Source of the DNA: Aselliscus stoliczkanus
Lineage: Eukaryota; Chordata; Mammalia; Chiroptera; Hipposideridae
NCBI GenBank assembly: GCA_033961575.1
Contig: CM066727.1
Span: 157,589,434-157,653,433, forward strand
Length of the DNA stretch: 64,000 nucleotides
Direction: 5' to 3'
Numbering within the stretch: the first letter of the stretch is position 1; every line of letters begins with the position of its first letter. The notes below the pieces were generated by a model. It did not search any database. It was not told the DNA's origin and saw only the letters and a program-made list of their open reading frames with translations. Position numbers and translations under genes: made by a program. Shown here in pieces: positions 12,451 through 24,062 of this stretch.

Positions 12451-13742
12451 TTGGGTTGTAGGAAAAGTCATAACATATTCTTGTCTATGTTTTTCAAAGG
12501 TCATTTATTTATATAAAGAACAAAGATTAATCAATGATATATTGCCCATTTTATTCGATAACCCATTACCATCTTTCAGTGAGCTTCATAATTCCCGTTC
12601 ATAGAATGACCTGTCTTTATTTGCAAAAAAACTGAACAAGGTGCTGATTTACAGCCTCATCTGAATTGACCATTGTACCACGCAAGGAGTTTTGAAGAGA
12701 GCGAAACAAGTGGAAGTCTGACAGCACAAGGTCAGGTGAGTATGGTGGGTATGGCAACACATCCCATCCAAGCTCCAATAATTTTTGACAGGTGATCAAA
12801 CTTGTGTGTGGTCTCACGTTGTCACGATGGAACACAACACCTTTACAGTTAACAAGCTCTGGATGTTTCTGGATGATGAATCCATTCAAACTGTCCAATT
12901 GCCAACAGTACACATTCAAATTGATTGTTTGGTTCCTTGGTAGGAGTGTGAAAAACATGACACTCTTAAAAATCCCACCACACTGAGAGCATAACCTTCC
13001 TCTGATGAATGTCTGCTTTCAGTGTTGTTTGAGGTGAATCATCATGTCAGGATCAAGACCGTTTGCACACCACATTGTTGTAAACAATGCACTTCTCATC
13101 ACCAGTTATCAGTCACTGCAAAAAAGGATAATTTTCCTCATATTTAATGAGCATATTTCAGATGTTTATACATGCCATCAAATGTACTTCTTTGAGTTCA
13201 TGTGGAACCCAAATATCGAGCTTGCTTATGTATCCCAGCTTCTTCAGGTGGTTGTCAATGCTTGAATGATGGATGTTCAATGTTTCTGCAATCTCTCATG
13301 TCATGTAATGCGGGTTTGACTTGATCAATGCCTTTATTTTGTCGTCATCAACTTCAGAGGGCCTCCCTGACTGAGGAGCGTCATTGAGATCAAAATCACC
13401 AGCATGGAATTTCATGAAATATTGTTGGCACTGACATTCTTGTAGAGCATTGTCACTATAAACTTTATGCAACTTTTCACAAGCTTGATGCACGTTCTTC
13501 CCTTTATGGGAATAAAATGGTAAAATATGGCAAACATTCACAGTTTGGTCTTCCATTTTCAACTTGTTGTAAAATCTCCAAAACTCAACCAAATTGCTTA
13601 CTTTTATTTTTAGAATGAAGCTAGAACTGTCAGCTGTTAAATGACATAGCAATAACATAGATGCGAATGATTCTAGTACTTTCAAAAATGAACTAGTGCC
13701 ATCTGTTGCAAACATGTGTCATGACTATTCCGACAACCCAAA
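12451..13742 (-). mobile_element. Near full-length mariner DNA transposon
   Basis: About 1.29 kb, the usual mariner length. Terminal inverted repeats: left 'ttgggttgtaggaaaagtca' and right, read inward, 'ttgggttgtcggaatagtca'. The left flank is TA (12449-12450), and the L1 text resumes after the right end, so the insertion split an L1 ORF2 codon run. The right TA appears mutated. The transposase lies on the minus strand and is broken (separate entry). Confidence 0.9.
12617..13715 (-). pseudogene. Mariner transposase pseudogene (DD34D)
   Basis: A Tc1/mariner transposase cuts and pastes its element between terminal repeats. The N-terminal frame (13296-13715) carries the helix-turn-helix region ending in the family's 'SGRPSEVDDDKI' block, which links the two DNA-binding halves. 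The C-terminal frame (12617-12958) has 'HRDNVRPHTS' with the second catalytic Asp and 'YSPDLVLSDFHLF' with the third Asp. Exactly 34 residues separate these Asp residues, the mariner spacing. A 'WVPHEL' motif can be read in reverse complement near 13200. Frames between about 12959 and 13295 are disrupted by stops and shifts, and the two parts are in different frames, so it cannot give an intact protein. Confidence 0.9.
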
Positions 13743-14868
13743 AGAAAGAAAGAGACTAAACTATTCAAACCTAGTAAAAGAAAAGAAATAATTAAGGTTA
13801 GAGCAAAAATCAATGAAATAGAAAAACAATTTTTAAAAACTAAGAGTTATTTTTTTAAAAGATCAACAAAATTGATGAACCTTTTCTAGACTAAGAAAAA
13901 AAAGAAGACTTAAATAAATGAAATTAGAAATGAAACAGGAGACATTAAAACAGATGCCATAGAATAAATAGAATCATAAGAGACCATTAAGAACAATTAT
14001 ATTCGTATACCAACAAACTCGATAATCTACAAGAAATGGATAAATGACTAGAAACAGACAACCTGTCAAGACTGAATTATGAAGAAATAGAAAATCTGAA
14101 TGACCTATAAATAATAAGGAGATTTAATCAGTAATCAAAAACATCCCAACAAAGAAAAGTCCAAGACAGACGCCTTCACTGGTGGATGCTACCAAATATT
14201 TAGAACTAATGCCAATCCTTCTCAAACTTTTCCAAGAAATTAAAGAGGAGGGAATCCTTTCAAACTACCTATGAGGTCAGCATTACCCTGAAACTATAAA
14301 GACACTATAAAAAAAGAAACTCACAGACCAAACTCTCTGATGAACATAGATGCAAAAATCCTCAATAAAATACAACTAAACTGAATTTAACAGTACATTA
14401 AAAGTATCATGCACCATTACCAAGTGGGTTTCATCATTGGAATACAAGGATGGTTCAACTACAAAAATCAATCAATGTGATACACCACATTAACAGAATG
14501 AAAAATTTAAAATCACATAATCACCTCAGTAAATGCAGAAAAAAGCATTTGACACAATGTGATACCTTTTTATGATAAAAAAAGAAAAAGAAACTATCAA
14601 AAAACTAGAAATAGAAGAAAATTAACTCAACATAATGAAAACCGACAGCTAAAATCATACTCAACAGTAAAAAGCTGAGCTTTTCCTCTAAGATCAGGAA
14701 TCAGGCAAGGGTGCCCATTTTCTTTATTCCTATTCAACGTAATATTGGAAGTCCTAGCTAGAGCAACTAGACAAAAATGAAAAAAAAAAGCCAAATAAAT
14801 TGGAAAGGAAGAGGTAAAATGATCTTTGTTTGCAGATGACATAATCTTACATGTAGAAAATCCACAAA

Positions 14869-14869
<1 letters not shown>

Positions 14870-14911
<42 letters not shown>
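14870..14911. repeat. (AC)n microsatellite inside L1 ORF2
   Basis: About 21 uninterrupted CA units shortly after the RT motif of the L1. The 94- and 105-aa frames crossing it are artefacts of the repeat. Confidence 0.95.
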
Positions 14912-14914
<3 letters not shown>

Positions 14915-15995
14915 TTAGAACCAATAAAGGAATTCAGTAAAGTCACAGGATACAAAGACAACATGCAAAAATCAGTTGTGTTTCTATACACTGACAATGA
15001 GCTAAATGAAAAGGAAATTAAGAGAACAATCCCATTTGCAATACCATAAAAAAGAATGAAATATTTAAGGAAAAACTCAACCAAGGAGGTGAAATACTCA
15101 CTGAAAACTATAAAACATTAGTGAAAGAAATTAAAGAGGACACAAATAATGGAAAGACATCCATGTTCATGAATTAGAAGACTTAATATTGTTGTAATAT
15201 CCATACTTCCCAAAGCGATCTACAGATTCATTCAAAATCTTAACAGCACTTTTTATAGAAATAGAAAAAAAAATCTTAAAAATCATATGGAAACACAAAG
15301 AATCCTGAATAGCCAAAACAATCTTGAAAAAGAACACAGTTAGAGACTTTAAACTTTTATTTCAAAATATTTTACAAAGCCATAGAAATTAACACAGTAT
15401 GGTACTGGCAAAAGGCAGACATATAGACCAATGGAACAGAATAGAAGGCCCAGAAATAAATTCATGCTAATCTTTGACAAGGGTGCCAAGAATACTCAAT
15501 GAGGAAATGATAGTCTCTTCAACAAATAATGCTGGGAAAACAACATCCACATGAAAAAGAATAAAATTAGACCCTTGTCTTATATCATACACAAAAATTA
15601 ACTTTAAAAGACTTAGGTGTAACATAAGAAACTATAAACCTCCTAGAAGAAAATGTGGGGAAAATCTCCATGACGTTGGTCTTAGCAATGATTTCTTTGA
15701 GACATGACACCAAAAGCACACATAACAAAAGCAAAAATAGACAGGTGGGATTACATTAAACAAAAAAGCTTCTATAGTAAAGGAAACAGCAGAGTGAAAA
15801 GGAAACTTATGGAATGGGAGAAAATTATTGCAAGTCATATATCTGATAAGGGAGTAATATTCAAAAATATATTCTACAACTCAATAGCAAACAAACAAAC
15901 AAAAAATGGGCAAAGGACTTAAACAGACTATTCTCCAAAGAAGGCATACAAATGGCAACAGGTATATGAAATGATACTCAAAAATCACTAATTAT

Positions 15996-16443
15996 AGGGT
16001 CGGCCGAGTGGCACATTGGTTAAGAGCTGGTTTTGGGATGCCAGCGGCCCCAGTTCGGATCCCACATATGAGGGCCAGTGACACTGCCCTCCTCAGCTAA
16101 CAGTGGCTCCACCTGGAGCTGGGCTGTGCGAGCCCCAGCGATGGTGTAGGCTGCAGCCCGTGCTACAGTGGGCTGCCATAGGCTACAGTGAGTGGCCGGC
16201 AGCCAGCGTGAGCAGCTGGCAGCCAGAGTGAGCTGCCAATAGCCACAGTGAGCGACATTCAGAGGCTGGTGACCAATCTGCCTCATCCGGGAAGAGCACA
16301 ATGACAATACCAACATGGGCCAGTGAAGCAACGTCCTCCGCAACTAGACTGAAGAACAGAAAGACAGCAACTTGTCTATTCCCCTTCCCTGATTCCCCAA
16401 CATTGTTCCCCTCCCCCAATTCCCCAATAAAAATCTTTTAAAA
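15996..16443 (+). mobile_element. Long-form tRNA-headed T+ SINE
   Basis: Head 'agggtcggccgagtggcac', B-box-like 'agttcggatccc', then the same 'gagggccagtgacactgccc' as the short form, then about 330 bp of body (gctccacctggagctggg, repeated 'cagtgagc' motifs, 'gttcccctcccccaattcc'). It ends in AATAAA followed by TCTTTT and an A tail. The target duplication aaaatcactaattat (15981-15995 and 16444-16458) is perfect. It lies inside L1 ORF2. The frames at 16020-16343 and 16183-16419 are read-throughs of the SINE. Confidence 0.92.
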
Positions 16444-17426
16444 AAAATCACTAATTATCAGGGAAATGCAAATCAAAATCATGAGATATCATCTCACACC
16501 CTTTAGGTTGGCCATTATCAAAAATAAATAAATACGTAAAAATAACAAGTGTTTGCAAAGATGTGGAAAAATTAGGACCCTGTGCACTGCTGGTGGGAAT
16601 GCAAAAATGGTGCAGCTGCCATGGAAAACAGTTAAATACAGAATTTCCATATGATTCAACAATCCCACTTTTGAGTATTTGTCCAAACAATTAAAATAAG
16701 GATCTCAAAGAGATACATGCACTCTCATGTTTACTACAATATTATCTGCAATAGCCAAGATATGGAAACAACCTAAAAGTCCATCAACAAATAAATAAAG
16801 AAAATGTGATATGCACATATAATAGACTATTATTCAACTATAAAAGAAAGCATTCCTGCAATATGTGACAGCATGATGAGCCTTGAAGACATTATGCCAA
16901 GTGAAATAAGCCAGTCACAGAAAGACAAGTAATTCCACTTATATGAGGTACCTAAAATAGTCAAATTCATTGAAGCACGAAGTAGAATGGGAAGGAGTGG
17001 AAATGGGGAATTGCTGTTCAACAGGGATAAAAAGTTTCAGTTATGTAAGATGAATAAGTTCTAGAGATCCACTGTAAAAAATTATGCTTATTGTTAACAA
17101 TATTTTACACTTAAAAGTTTGTTAAGAGGGTAGATAGATCTCATGTTATCTGTTCTTACCACGATAAAAATTAATCAATCAATCAATTAATTAATTTAAA
17201 AATCACAATGACACACCACTTCACACTCATTAGAATGGCTATAATTTAGAAAAAAAGATTGTTGATGATGTGAAGAAATAAGAACCCTTGTACACTGTTG
17301 GTGGGAATGCAAAATGGTACACCTTCTGTGGAAAACAGTTCGACAGTTTCTAAAAAATGTTAACTGTAGAATTACCGTTTGATCCAAAAATTCCATAAAC
17401 CCAGAAGAATTAAAAACGGACATTCA

Positions 17427-18313
17427 TGAGTGTTTTATAAATTTTGGATATTAACCCCTTATCAGATATATCGTTGGCAAATATATTCTCCCATTCAGTA
17501 GGCTTCCTTTTTGTTTTATTAATGGTTTCCTTTGTTGTGAAAAAACTTTTAAGTCTGATATAATCCCATATGTTCATTTTTTCTTTTACTTCCCTTGCCC
17601 GTAGGGATGTATCAGTAAAAATATTGCTCCGGGTAATGTCTGCAAATGTACTCCCTATATTTTCATTTAGGATTTTTATGGTTTCAGGTCTTACATTTAA
17701 GTCTTTAATCCATTTTGAATTTGAGTGAAATAAGTCAGTCAGAGAAGGACAAATACCATATGATCTCACTTATATGTGGAATATGAAAAACTGTATGAAT
17801 GAGCAAAGTAAACAGAAACTGTCTCATAGATATAGAGGAAAAATCAGGGTTGCTAATTTGGAGAGGAATGGGGATGAGGGAGAAGGGGAAGGGATTAGAC
17901 AGCAAAAATAGGCAACTACAATATTGCTACTGGGATAGGAAAAACAGTTTGGGGAATATAATTAATAATGTTGTAAATATTCTGTGGAATGTCAGATGAT
18001 CATAGGTCTTGTTAAGGAGACCATTTCATGGATGGAGTAGAGGTTTGATCACTGCACTGTATTACTAAAGTGGAGGTGGTATACCTACTGTAATTGAATA
18101 TATATAGATAGTCACAGGTTGCGGATTATACTGTGGAAGAGAGTCAGAGGAAGAGTAATAGATATATATGATATGGGGGGGAGTGGGGTGGTGTATTGGG
18201 GGTGGGGGGTTGTCACTTTGAGGGGTAAAATGTATAACTATTGCACTGTGTTGTACATCTGAAACTAATTAAAAATAAAATAAAATAAAATAAAACAAAC
18301 AAACAAACAAAAA
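17427..18313 (+). mobile_element. 5'-inverted (twin-primed) L1 insertion
   Basis: 17427 to about 17720 is L1 ORF2 on the minus strand (frame 17410-17769 includes [24 protein letters not shown] text). About 17726-18313 is the L1 3' end on the plus strand ('tgaaataagtcagtcagaga', 3' UTR, AAAATA tail). The perfect 15-bp target duplication aaaaacggacattca occurs at 17412-17426 and 18314-18328. The host is the older L1. Inverted 5' end plus target duplication is the signature of twin priming. Confidence 0.9.
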
Positions 18314-18422
18314 AAAAACGGACATTCAAATTAAACTTGTTCATGCATGTTTATCACATTCACAGTAGCCCAAAAGGTGAAAACAACCAAAATGTCCAAC
18401 AATGGATAAAAACAAATTATGG

Positions 18423-18473
18423 GATAGATAGATGATTGATAGTTTAGATAGATGGATAGATAGAGAGATAGAT

Positions 18474-18523
<50 letters not shown>
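18423..18523. repeat. (GATA)n microsatellite
   Basis: Imperfect GATA/GATG units, then a pure run of about 11 units, inside the 3' part of the older L1. Confidence 0.95.
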
Positions 18524-18895
18524 ATGAAATCTTATTTGGCCATAAAATGAAATGAAGTAATGATACATGCTACAACTTGGATGAACCTCAAAAACATGCT
18601 AAGTGAAAGAAATCAAATACAAAGATCACATATTGTATGGTTCCTTTTATATAAAGTAGTCAGAGTAGGCAAATCCATAGAGACAGAAAGCAAATTAGTG
18701 GTTGCCAGGAGATGGAGGGAGAGGGGAATGGAGAGTAATTATTTAATGGGTAAGAAGTGTTATTCCTAGGTGATGAAAAAGTTTTGAAACTAGAGAGAGG
18801 TGGTTGTTGCACAATATTGTAAATGTACAAATCACACTGAATTACATACTTTGAAATGGTTCATTGTATGTTATGTGGATTTCTCCTCCATGAGA

Positions 18896-18912
18896 AAAAA
18901 CTTCATGTGAAT
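18896..18912. repeat. Right flanking repeat of the large L1 block
   Basis: Matches 7133-7149 with one mismatch. Confidence 0.7.
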
Positions 18913-21149
18913 TTTATAAATTAGAGTTGTACCATTATTTGAAAAACTTGAAAAATTACATTTCATTTGTTAGTAAAATGAACAAATGTGCTGTTACAGT
19001 CTCTAAATGTCATTTCAGCTACTGTAAACTTCTCAATCATGCTAAAATTTGTTTTACATTTTGTACCACATATATGTTTGAACAAGCTTTCTCATTACTG
19101 TGGTTCTCAAGACTAATGTGATTCTCAAGTTTCACCATTAGACTGTTTTGATCAGGAATTGCATGTATTCATTTCAAATATAAATGTGAAAAAAATCTAT
19201 TTTCATAAAAGCAATTTCAAGTTTCCCCTTAAAATATTTGAAAGATTTCTTGGGAGGTTTTTACAAATTCAATATTTAATATATCCTTTACTACCTTGCA
19301 TTATATTTTTATTATAATTATACAGAATACAAATATTTAACCTTTTAAAAATCAAATCCCATGTAGTGAACTCTGAATTACTTCCAGATTTATCCATATA
19401 TGATTTAAATATTATTTTTTCCTATGTGTACCATGATATGTCAAGAAGTCAGAGGTATATGTCCTTCAAAATTAATAAAGCGCTCTATTGTACTTTTCAT
19501 TGTTTAACTTTGTTTCCCCAAGCAGATGAAAATTTGCTCCAGGGCTGTATCATGCCCTCAATTGTTGGACTTTTTTGTATTTTCCATAGCAAACAGTGTC
19601 GGGTAGCTCAGTAAATCCTTGTTGAACTGAACTGAATTGCTAGGAAAATGTTCCACTCTCTCAGGTTAGTGCAAGCCTGCTTGGAGGTGTTTACTTTGCA
19701 ACAAGCCCAACAGCAGATCCAGAAAGACACATGGTAAATATTTGGCTGTCTAGAGAATCTCAAGAGCTTTCTCACTTTACATGCTTTCAACTGTGGTCTT
19801 GCTGTCCCCTCAAACCTCCAGAAGACTTGTGAGCCTTCGGCTGCAGCCAGATGTGCTTGTGACTGTCCACTGAAGTCACGTCACTGTGTGCAACACCATC
19901 CTAACGCTGGAGACATCTTGTGACCATGGACAGCCCACTACACAAACAGAAAAACATGGCTGCTTTCTCCGCAGAGTTTACAATCTAATGGAGATGAAAT
20001 AGTCTGTTTTCTAGGGAGCTGATTAAAAACACACACACAAACAAACAACAAAAACCCTCTCATTTCAATTCAACATCCTCTCTTCATGAAGAAAAAAAAT
20101 CTGTTTTGATCTTTTAGTTTGTTTCTAATTGAGAAATAAATCAGGATTTCCAACTTTATCCAAATTGGAGATGTTAACTGTGCTTGCAAGCTACACTGCC
20201 AGAGAATACTTCAGGAGTTTTCCTCTACAGAAGGTAGAAGTGGGGAGTCTTTGCTGAGGTGGGAGAAGGGCGATATGCTGGGCCAGGTTTAAATATGGAC
20301 ACAAATTCCTATAAAGTCTGTCTGTGTGGTAGCCTTAAAATAAAATTTCATTAGGTCCCTGTTTACAAGAGCCTTCTTAAAAATTCTACGGAATAAACAA
20401 TAGCTCATAGAAGGAGAGAAAGGACACATGAGGTCTGACTAAGATCGCTGCCAGGTCTCAAGGCTATTTTTGCTCACAGAATGAGAGAGGAAGGAGTCAG
20501 GATCCATGGCTCCTTAATTGTCCAGCATTTCCACCTAGGTGCTCCCACAAACCTCAGAAGTGCACACCTAGTTAAATCCAGCCACACGCACTTATTTCTG
20601 GAGATACTTGTATGCCTCAAATGGAACGTACACTTAACATTTTTCTGTCCGGGTTGCACTGGGCCTCATACAGTAATACATTCTGTCCATCATGGCTGCT
20701 TGGCCCTGGGAACAGGCCGCTGGAGCTATTACTGTCACCCTTGCAGGGTGTTACATCTAAGATTGAGCCATTTCTGGTTTTGTTGTTTGTTTGTTTGTTT
20801 GTTTGTTTGTTTGTTTTACAATAAACTTCATCACTGAGACTTGAATTACAGGAGTAGCTGAGGAATGGAAGAGAGGAGTGTGAGAAACAAGCTAATGGCA
20901 CTGACCAGGGGAAGAAAAAGAAATGATTTCCAGAAAGCTGAGAACATTAATCTCTTGAATCAGAGTTTCCTTACTGTACCAACCACATTTCACTAAAAGG
21001 GAGAAAGAAGGAGGGAACAAGGGAATGTTAAAAGCAATTAAAATTTTTTCCACTTCTGAAGTCCAACCTTGTCTCCAGCGAGTGTATTTAGGTCTATCTA
21101 AGATGGGCTCCTCTTCAAACAAGGACATATCAAACATAGAGCACTAGAA
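18913..21149. other. Unassigned sequence with a (TTTG)n tract
   Basis: No gene or old repeat recognised with confidence. Frames at 19366-19614, 20481-20837, 20617-20901 and 20892-21137 have no domains. A pure (TTTG)n tract lies at about 20783-20816. Confidence 0.4.
20783..20816. repeat. (TTTG)n microsatellite
   Basis: About eight TTTG units in a row. It creates the repeated LFVC- or TNKQ-like residues of the overlapping chance frames. Confidence 0.95.
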
Positions 21150-21310
21150 GGAAAAAGCAATATAGAAACTTCAGCCAATTACACCACTTTGCAAATGGAG
21201 ACACTGAAGCTCAAAAATGTTGTCCATTGTTCCAATTCACAAAATGAGTTAATGACAGAAACCCAGGTCTCTTGGCTCTCAGACCTGTTCTCTTTCCTTT
21301 TTACCACATG
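21150..21310 (-). mobile_element. MIR SINE fragment
   Basis: Landmarks 'tgcaaatggagacactgaag', 'ctcaaaaatgttgtcc' and 'gaaacccaggtctcttggc' follow the reverse-complement MIR order. Confidence 0.6.
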
Positions 21311-21973
21311 TCACAATCAATGCAGAGATTCTAAAATGCATCCTACACTGGGAAGCTTTCTTTTTCCATTACCAGGTCTTCAGGAATGGAGGAGGAATAT
21401 CCTTGGGCTGTACAACAAATGAATTCTGTCGATAAAAACCCATAAAAAAAAACACCCTATTTATTTGTAGTTTATACTTGCCAAGCTACCTTCAATTAAT
21501 TACATAACTTCCATCATTATCAACATGCATTAAGGTAGACATGTAACTATATTTTATTAACTGTGAAGTGTCCAGAATAATGTTATAAATTTTGACAATA
21601 TCGGTAGAGATTAGGATAAGACTGATGCAGTTTAGATAGCACGAGTATAATCAGGAAATCTAAAAATACCCAAATATTGTTCTACCAAACATTCCTCTTC
21701 CCTGCACGCTCCTGAAAAAGCATATGCCCCATGCTACTAACAGTTGAGAAAAAGCCTTATATGCCAAAAAAGAGCTTTTGGTCTTATATTTGGGGGATCT
21801 AACTTAGCAAGCCAAAATAGGGTATCTTAGTTCCTATTGCAAATGAAAATCTGAGAACCAACATACAAAGATGTGCCTTTGGGGAAAGAAGTTGAATCTT
21901 TACAAAAGAGCTTGGCTTAACCCACTTACTCAGGGATGTAAGAGCAGAAGCAGAATAGAAAAGTGCATGCATT
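21311..21973. other. Unassigned non-coding sequence
   Basis: No feature recognised. Confidence 0.4.
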
Positions 21974-21991
21974 AATATGCATTGCTTTTTA

Positions 21992-22632
21992 TTTTATTTT
22001 ATCATTATTATTATTATTAGTTACAGATGTACAAAACAATGCAATAGTTGTTTTTTTCACCCCTTACAAAGTGACTCCCCCCTCCTACCTCCTCTGCCAC
22101 CCTACACCCGATATCATACATATCTATTACAATTCCATTGATTCCATCCCTACACTATATTCCACATCCCATGACTATATATGTGTTAAATTATAGTTGA
22201 CATATAATATTGTTCAGCGGCAGCTTCAGATGTACAGTGCAGTGATAAGGCCACTACACCGTCCATGAAGTGGTCTCCCTAAAAGGACATGCATCCATCT
22301 GTTCCCCTAAAAGAAAATATTTACAACCTTATTGATTATATTCCCCAAACTGTCTCTTCTGTCTCTGCAGTAGTATTGCAGTTATCAGTTTATGTTGCCT
22401 CGTCCCTTCCCCTTCTCCCATCCCTATCCCATCTAGCCCTCACCAGTTTTTTCTTTGTGTCTCTAAGACTATTTCTGTTTACACTGCTCGTTTATTCAGT
22501 TCTTTAGATTCCACATATAAGTGAGATCATATGGTATTTGTCTTTCTCTGACTGACTTATTTCACTTAACATAATAGTCTCTAGGTCCATCCATATCGTT
22601 GCAAATGGTATGATTTCTTTCTTCTTTATAGC
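21992..22632 (-). mobile_element. 5'-truncated L1 3' end
   Basis: Reverse-complement L1 3' UTR starting at a T-rich tract. The conserved ORF2 tail 'gactgacttatttcactta' lies near 22548-22566. The flanking 18-bp duplication aatatgcattgcttttta (21974-21991 and 22633-22650) is perfect, which suggests a relatively recent insertion. Frames at 21963-22196 and 22289-22507 are antisense artefacts. Confidence 0.92.
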
Positions 22633-22650
22633 AATATGCATTGCTTTTTA

Positions 22651-23092
22651 ATGCAGTGACCTGACCAGTGAATATGGCTTAGTCAGTATCTTGGACTATA
22701 ACTTAACACTTGCATCTCCTCTGATGATGATCATTAGCATTTTATACAGATGCTGCTGCCCATGTTCACAGCCATACAGTGTAACTATGATGCAAGATAT
22801 GGGGAACTTGAAGTCAATGTAAGAACTTAAAGTTGGCCTGGGACCTCACTGGTAGAGGCCCAGATTGGAGAAAACTACTGATCACAAACCTTCTTAGCCA
22901 GTTCCTACCCATCTGATTCTATTCTGAAGGTTTTCTGTTCCCAAGTCCAGCTTTCCAAAGGTCTGGGAGGATATTTTCACCACCTCTGGAGCAACAGCCA
23001 CAATGTACATTCCCTTTGAATTTTTCTTGAAAGCTCATCTTTCAAGAGAACACTCAAATTATTAACTTGCAGTAGATTCTATTCTCCAAGTC
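22651..23092. other. Unassigned non-coding sequence
   Basis: No gene or repeat recognised between the L1 and the SINE fragment. Confidence 0.4.
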
Positions 23093-23105
23093 AAAAGCAA
23101 ACAAG

Positions 23106-23180
23106 AGCCAGTGGCCCCGGTTCGGTCCCACATATGAGGGCCAGTGACACTGCCCTCAAAAAAACAAAACAAAACAAAAC
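23106..23180 (+). mobile_element. 5'-truncated short-form SINE
   Basis: Starts inside the tRNA-like head at 'agccagtggccccggttcgg', lacks the A-box part, then reads to 'gccctc' and a CAAAA tail. The 13-bp duplication aaaagcaaacaag (23093-23105 and 23181-23193) shows it inserted already truncated. Confidence 0.9.
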
Positions 23181-23193
23181 AAAAGCAAACAAG

Positions 23194-23529
23194 TACCACA
23201 GTCTTTCATAAACATTCCTGGAAAACCATGACCTCAATGCCACTTTCACAGTCCATGTTATGAGAAAAGAAGATCAAAAGTAAGCGAGAAATTAAGATGA
23301 CAGATTGAAACCAAATCATATCATTTTTGAGCATGCTAATTGTTTTCTCCCCTCTGTATTTTTTTAATTTGCAAAAATAAAAAAATATGTGCATAAATGC
23401 ATCTAAGCCAGTGAGATTCCATAACATTAAGATCATTTGTTAATTGCTATGGCACATAGATTTCCAAACTTCAACTATAAAAGCATTGTCTTTAGTGTAA
23501 TAGATTGACCATGCACGTGCTAGGTTACA
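23194..23529. other. Unassigned non-coding sequence
   Basis: No feature recognised. Confidence 0.4.
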
Positions 23530-23650
23530 AGGTGCTAATCTATGAAAGACCCCATGGGAAATATACCCAAGACCCAATTTATGTCCTGAAGAATCTTACA
23601 ATCAAGTAAGAGACACAAAAACAGCATAAATAACAATATAAAATAAGCGC
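23530..23650 (-). mobile_element. Possible L2 3'-end fragment
   Basis: 'tcctgaagaatcttacaatc' and 'aagtaagagacacaaaaaca' resemble the inverse L2 region 'ctcatggagcttacattctag'. Confidence 0.4.
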
Positions 23651-23654
23651 CATT

Positions 23655-23895
23655 AAGGCAGTTTATCCTAGCAGTAAAAGTTCACACTGCGGAGTCATAT
23701 CTCTCAGTTTGAAATCCTGCTTTGGCCATGTAAGCAAATACATTGCTGTGAGCCTATTTCCTCACCTGTGAAATAGAGGTGGTAAAAAATAGTACCAATT
23801 TCATGAATTGTTTTAAGGGTCGAATGAAATTTTTTCTATGTAAGTCAAAATCGCTAGCATAAAGTAAGAATTTAATAAAAGTAGCTATAATTATA
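23655..23895 (+). mobile_element. MIR SINE
   Basis: Almost full-length order: 'cctagcagtaaaagttcac', 'gtttgaaatcctgctttgg', 'gagcctatttcctcacctg', 'tgaaatagaggtggt' and a tail 'aataaaagtagctataatta'. Confidence 0.75.
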
Positions 23896-24012
23896 TAATG
23901 AGTGTATAAACAAAGTTGTATACATATTATGTGGCCTGAAGGGCTGCCCCTGCAATCAATGAACCAGTTCAACCCTTGGTGTTCTCTTGATAGATGAAAG
24001 TTGATAAATTAT

Positions 24013-24029
24013 AGATGATAGATGATAGA

Positions 24030-24061
<32 letters not shown>

Positions 24062-24062
24062 T
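24013..24062. repeat. (GATA)n/(GACA)n microsatellite
   Basis: GATA units switching to GACA/CAGA units at the right end. Confidence 0.93.

Larger units (their letters stand above)
7150..18895 (+). mobile_element. Composite ancient L1 (LINE-1) block with nested insertions
   Basis: Starts with an L1 5' region (a block like 'gtaggaagctccaggaac' at about 7176-7193, then 'attgagctggcaagaactgtc'). ORF1-like coiled-coil sequence follows to about 8640, then the ORF1-ORF2 linker, with ORF2 endonuclease and reverse transcriptase sequence from about 9240. ORF2 text from about 9545-11407 is repeated in related form at about 11990-15110. In the second copy an RT motif Phe-Ala-Asp-Asp is still readable at 14829-14840. 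In the first copy the corresponding site near 11150 is decayed. The ORF2 C-terminal and 3' UTR run to about 18895. All frames are broken. Nested inside are SINEs, a mariner and another L1, listed separately. The 17-bp flanking repeat suggests one insertion event for the outer element, but the internal duplication makes it longer than a usual L1, so two L1s are possible. Confidence 0.75.

Noticed and set aside
18423..18523. CRISPR-like array
   Set aside because: Simple GATA microsatellite without spacers, in mammalian DNA.
20481..20837. 118-aa frame with a Cys/Leu-rich end
   Set aside because: Its C-terminus is the translation of a (TTTG)n tract, and the rest has no recognisable domain.
22289..22507. 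Hydrophobic 72-aa frame as a small membrane protein
   Set aside because: Antisense to an L1 3' UTR between perfect target duplications.
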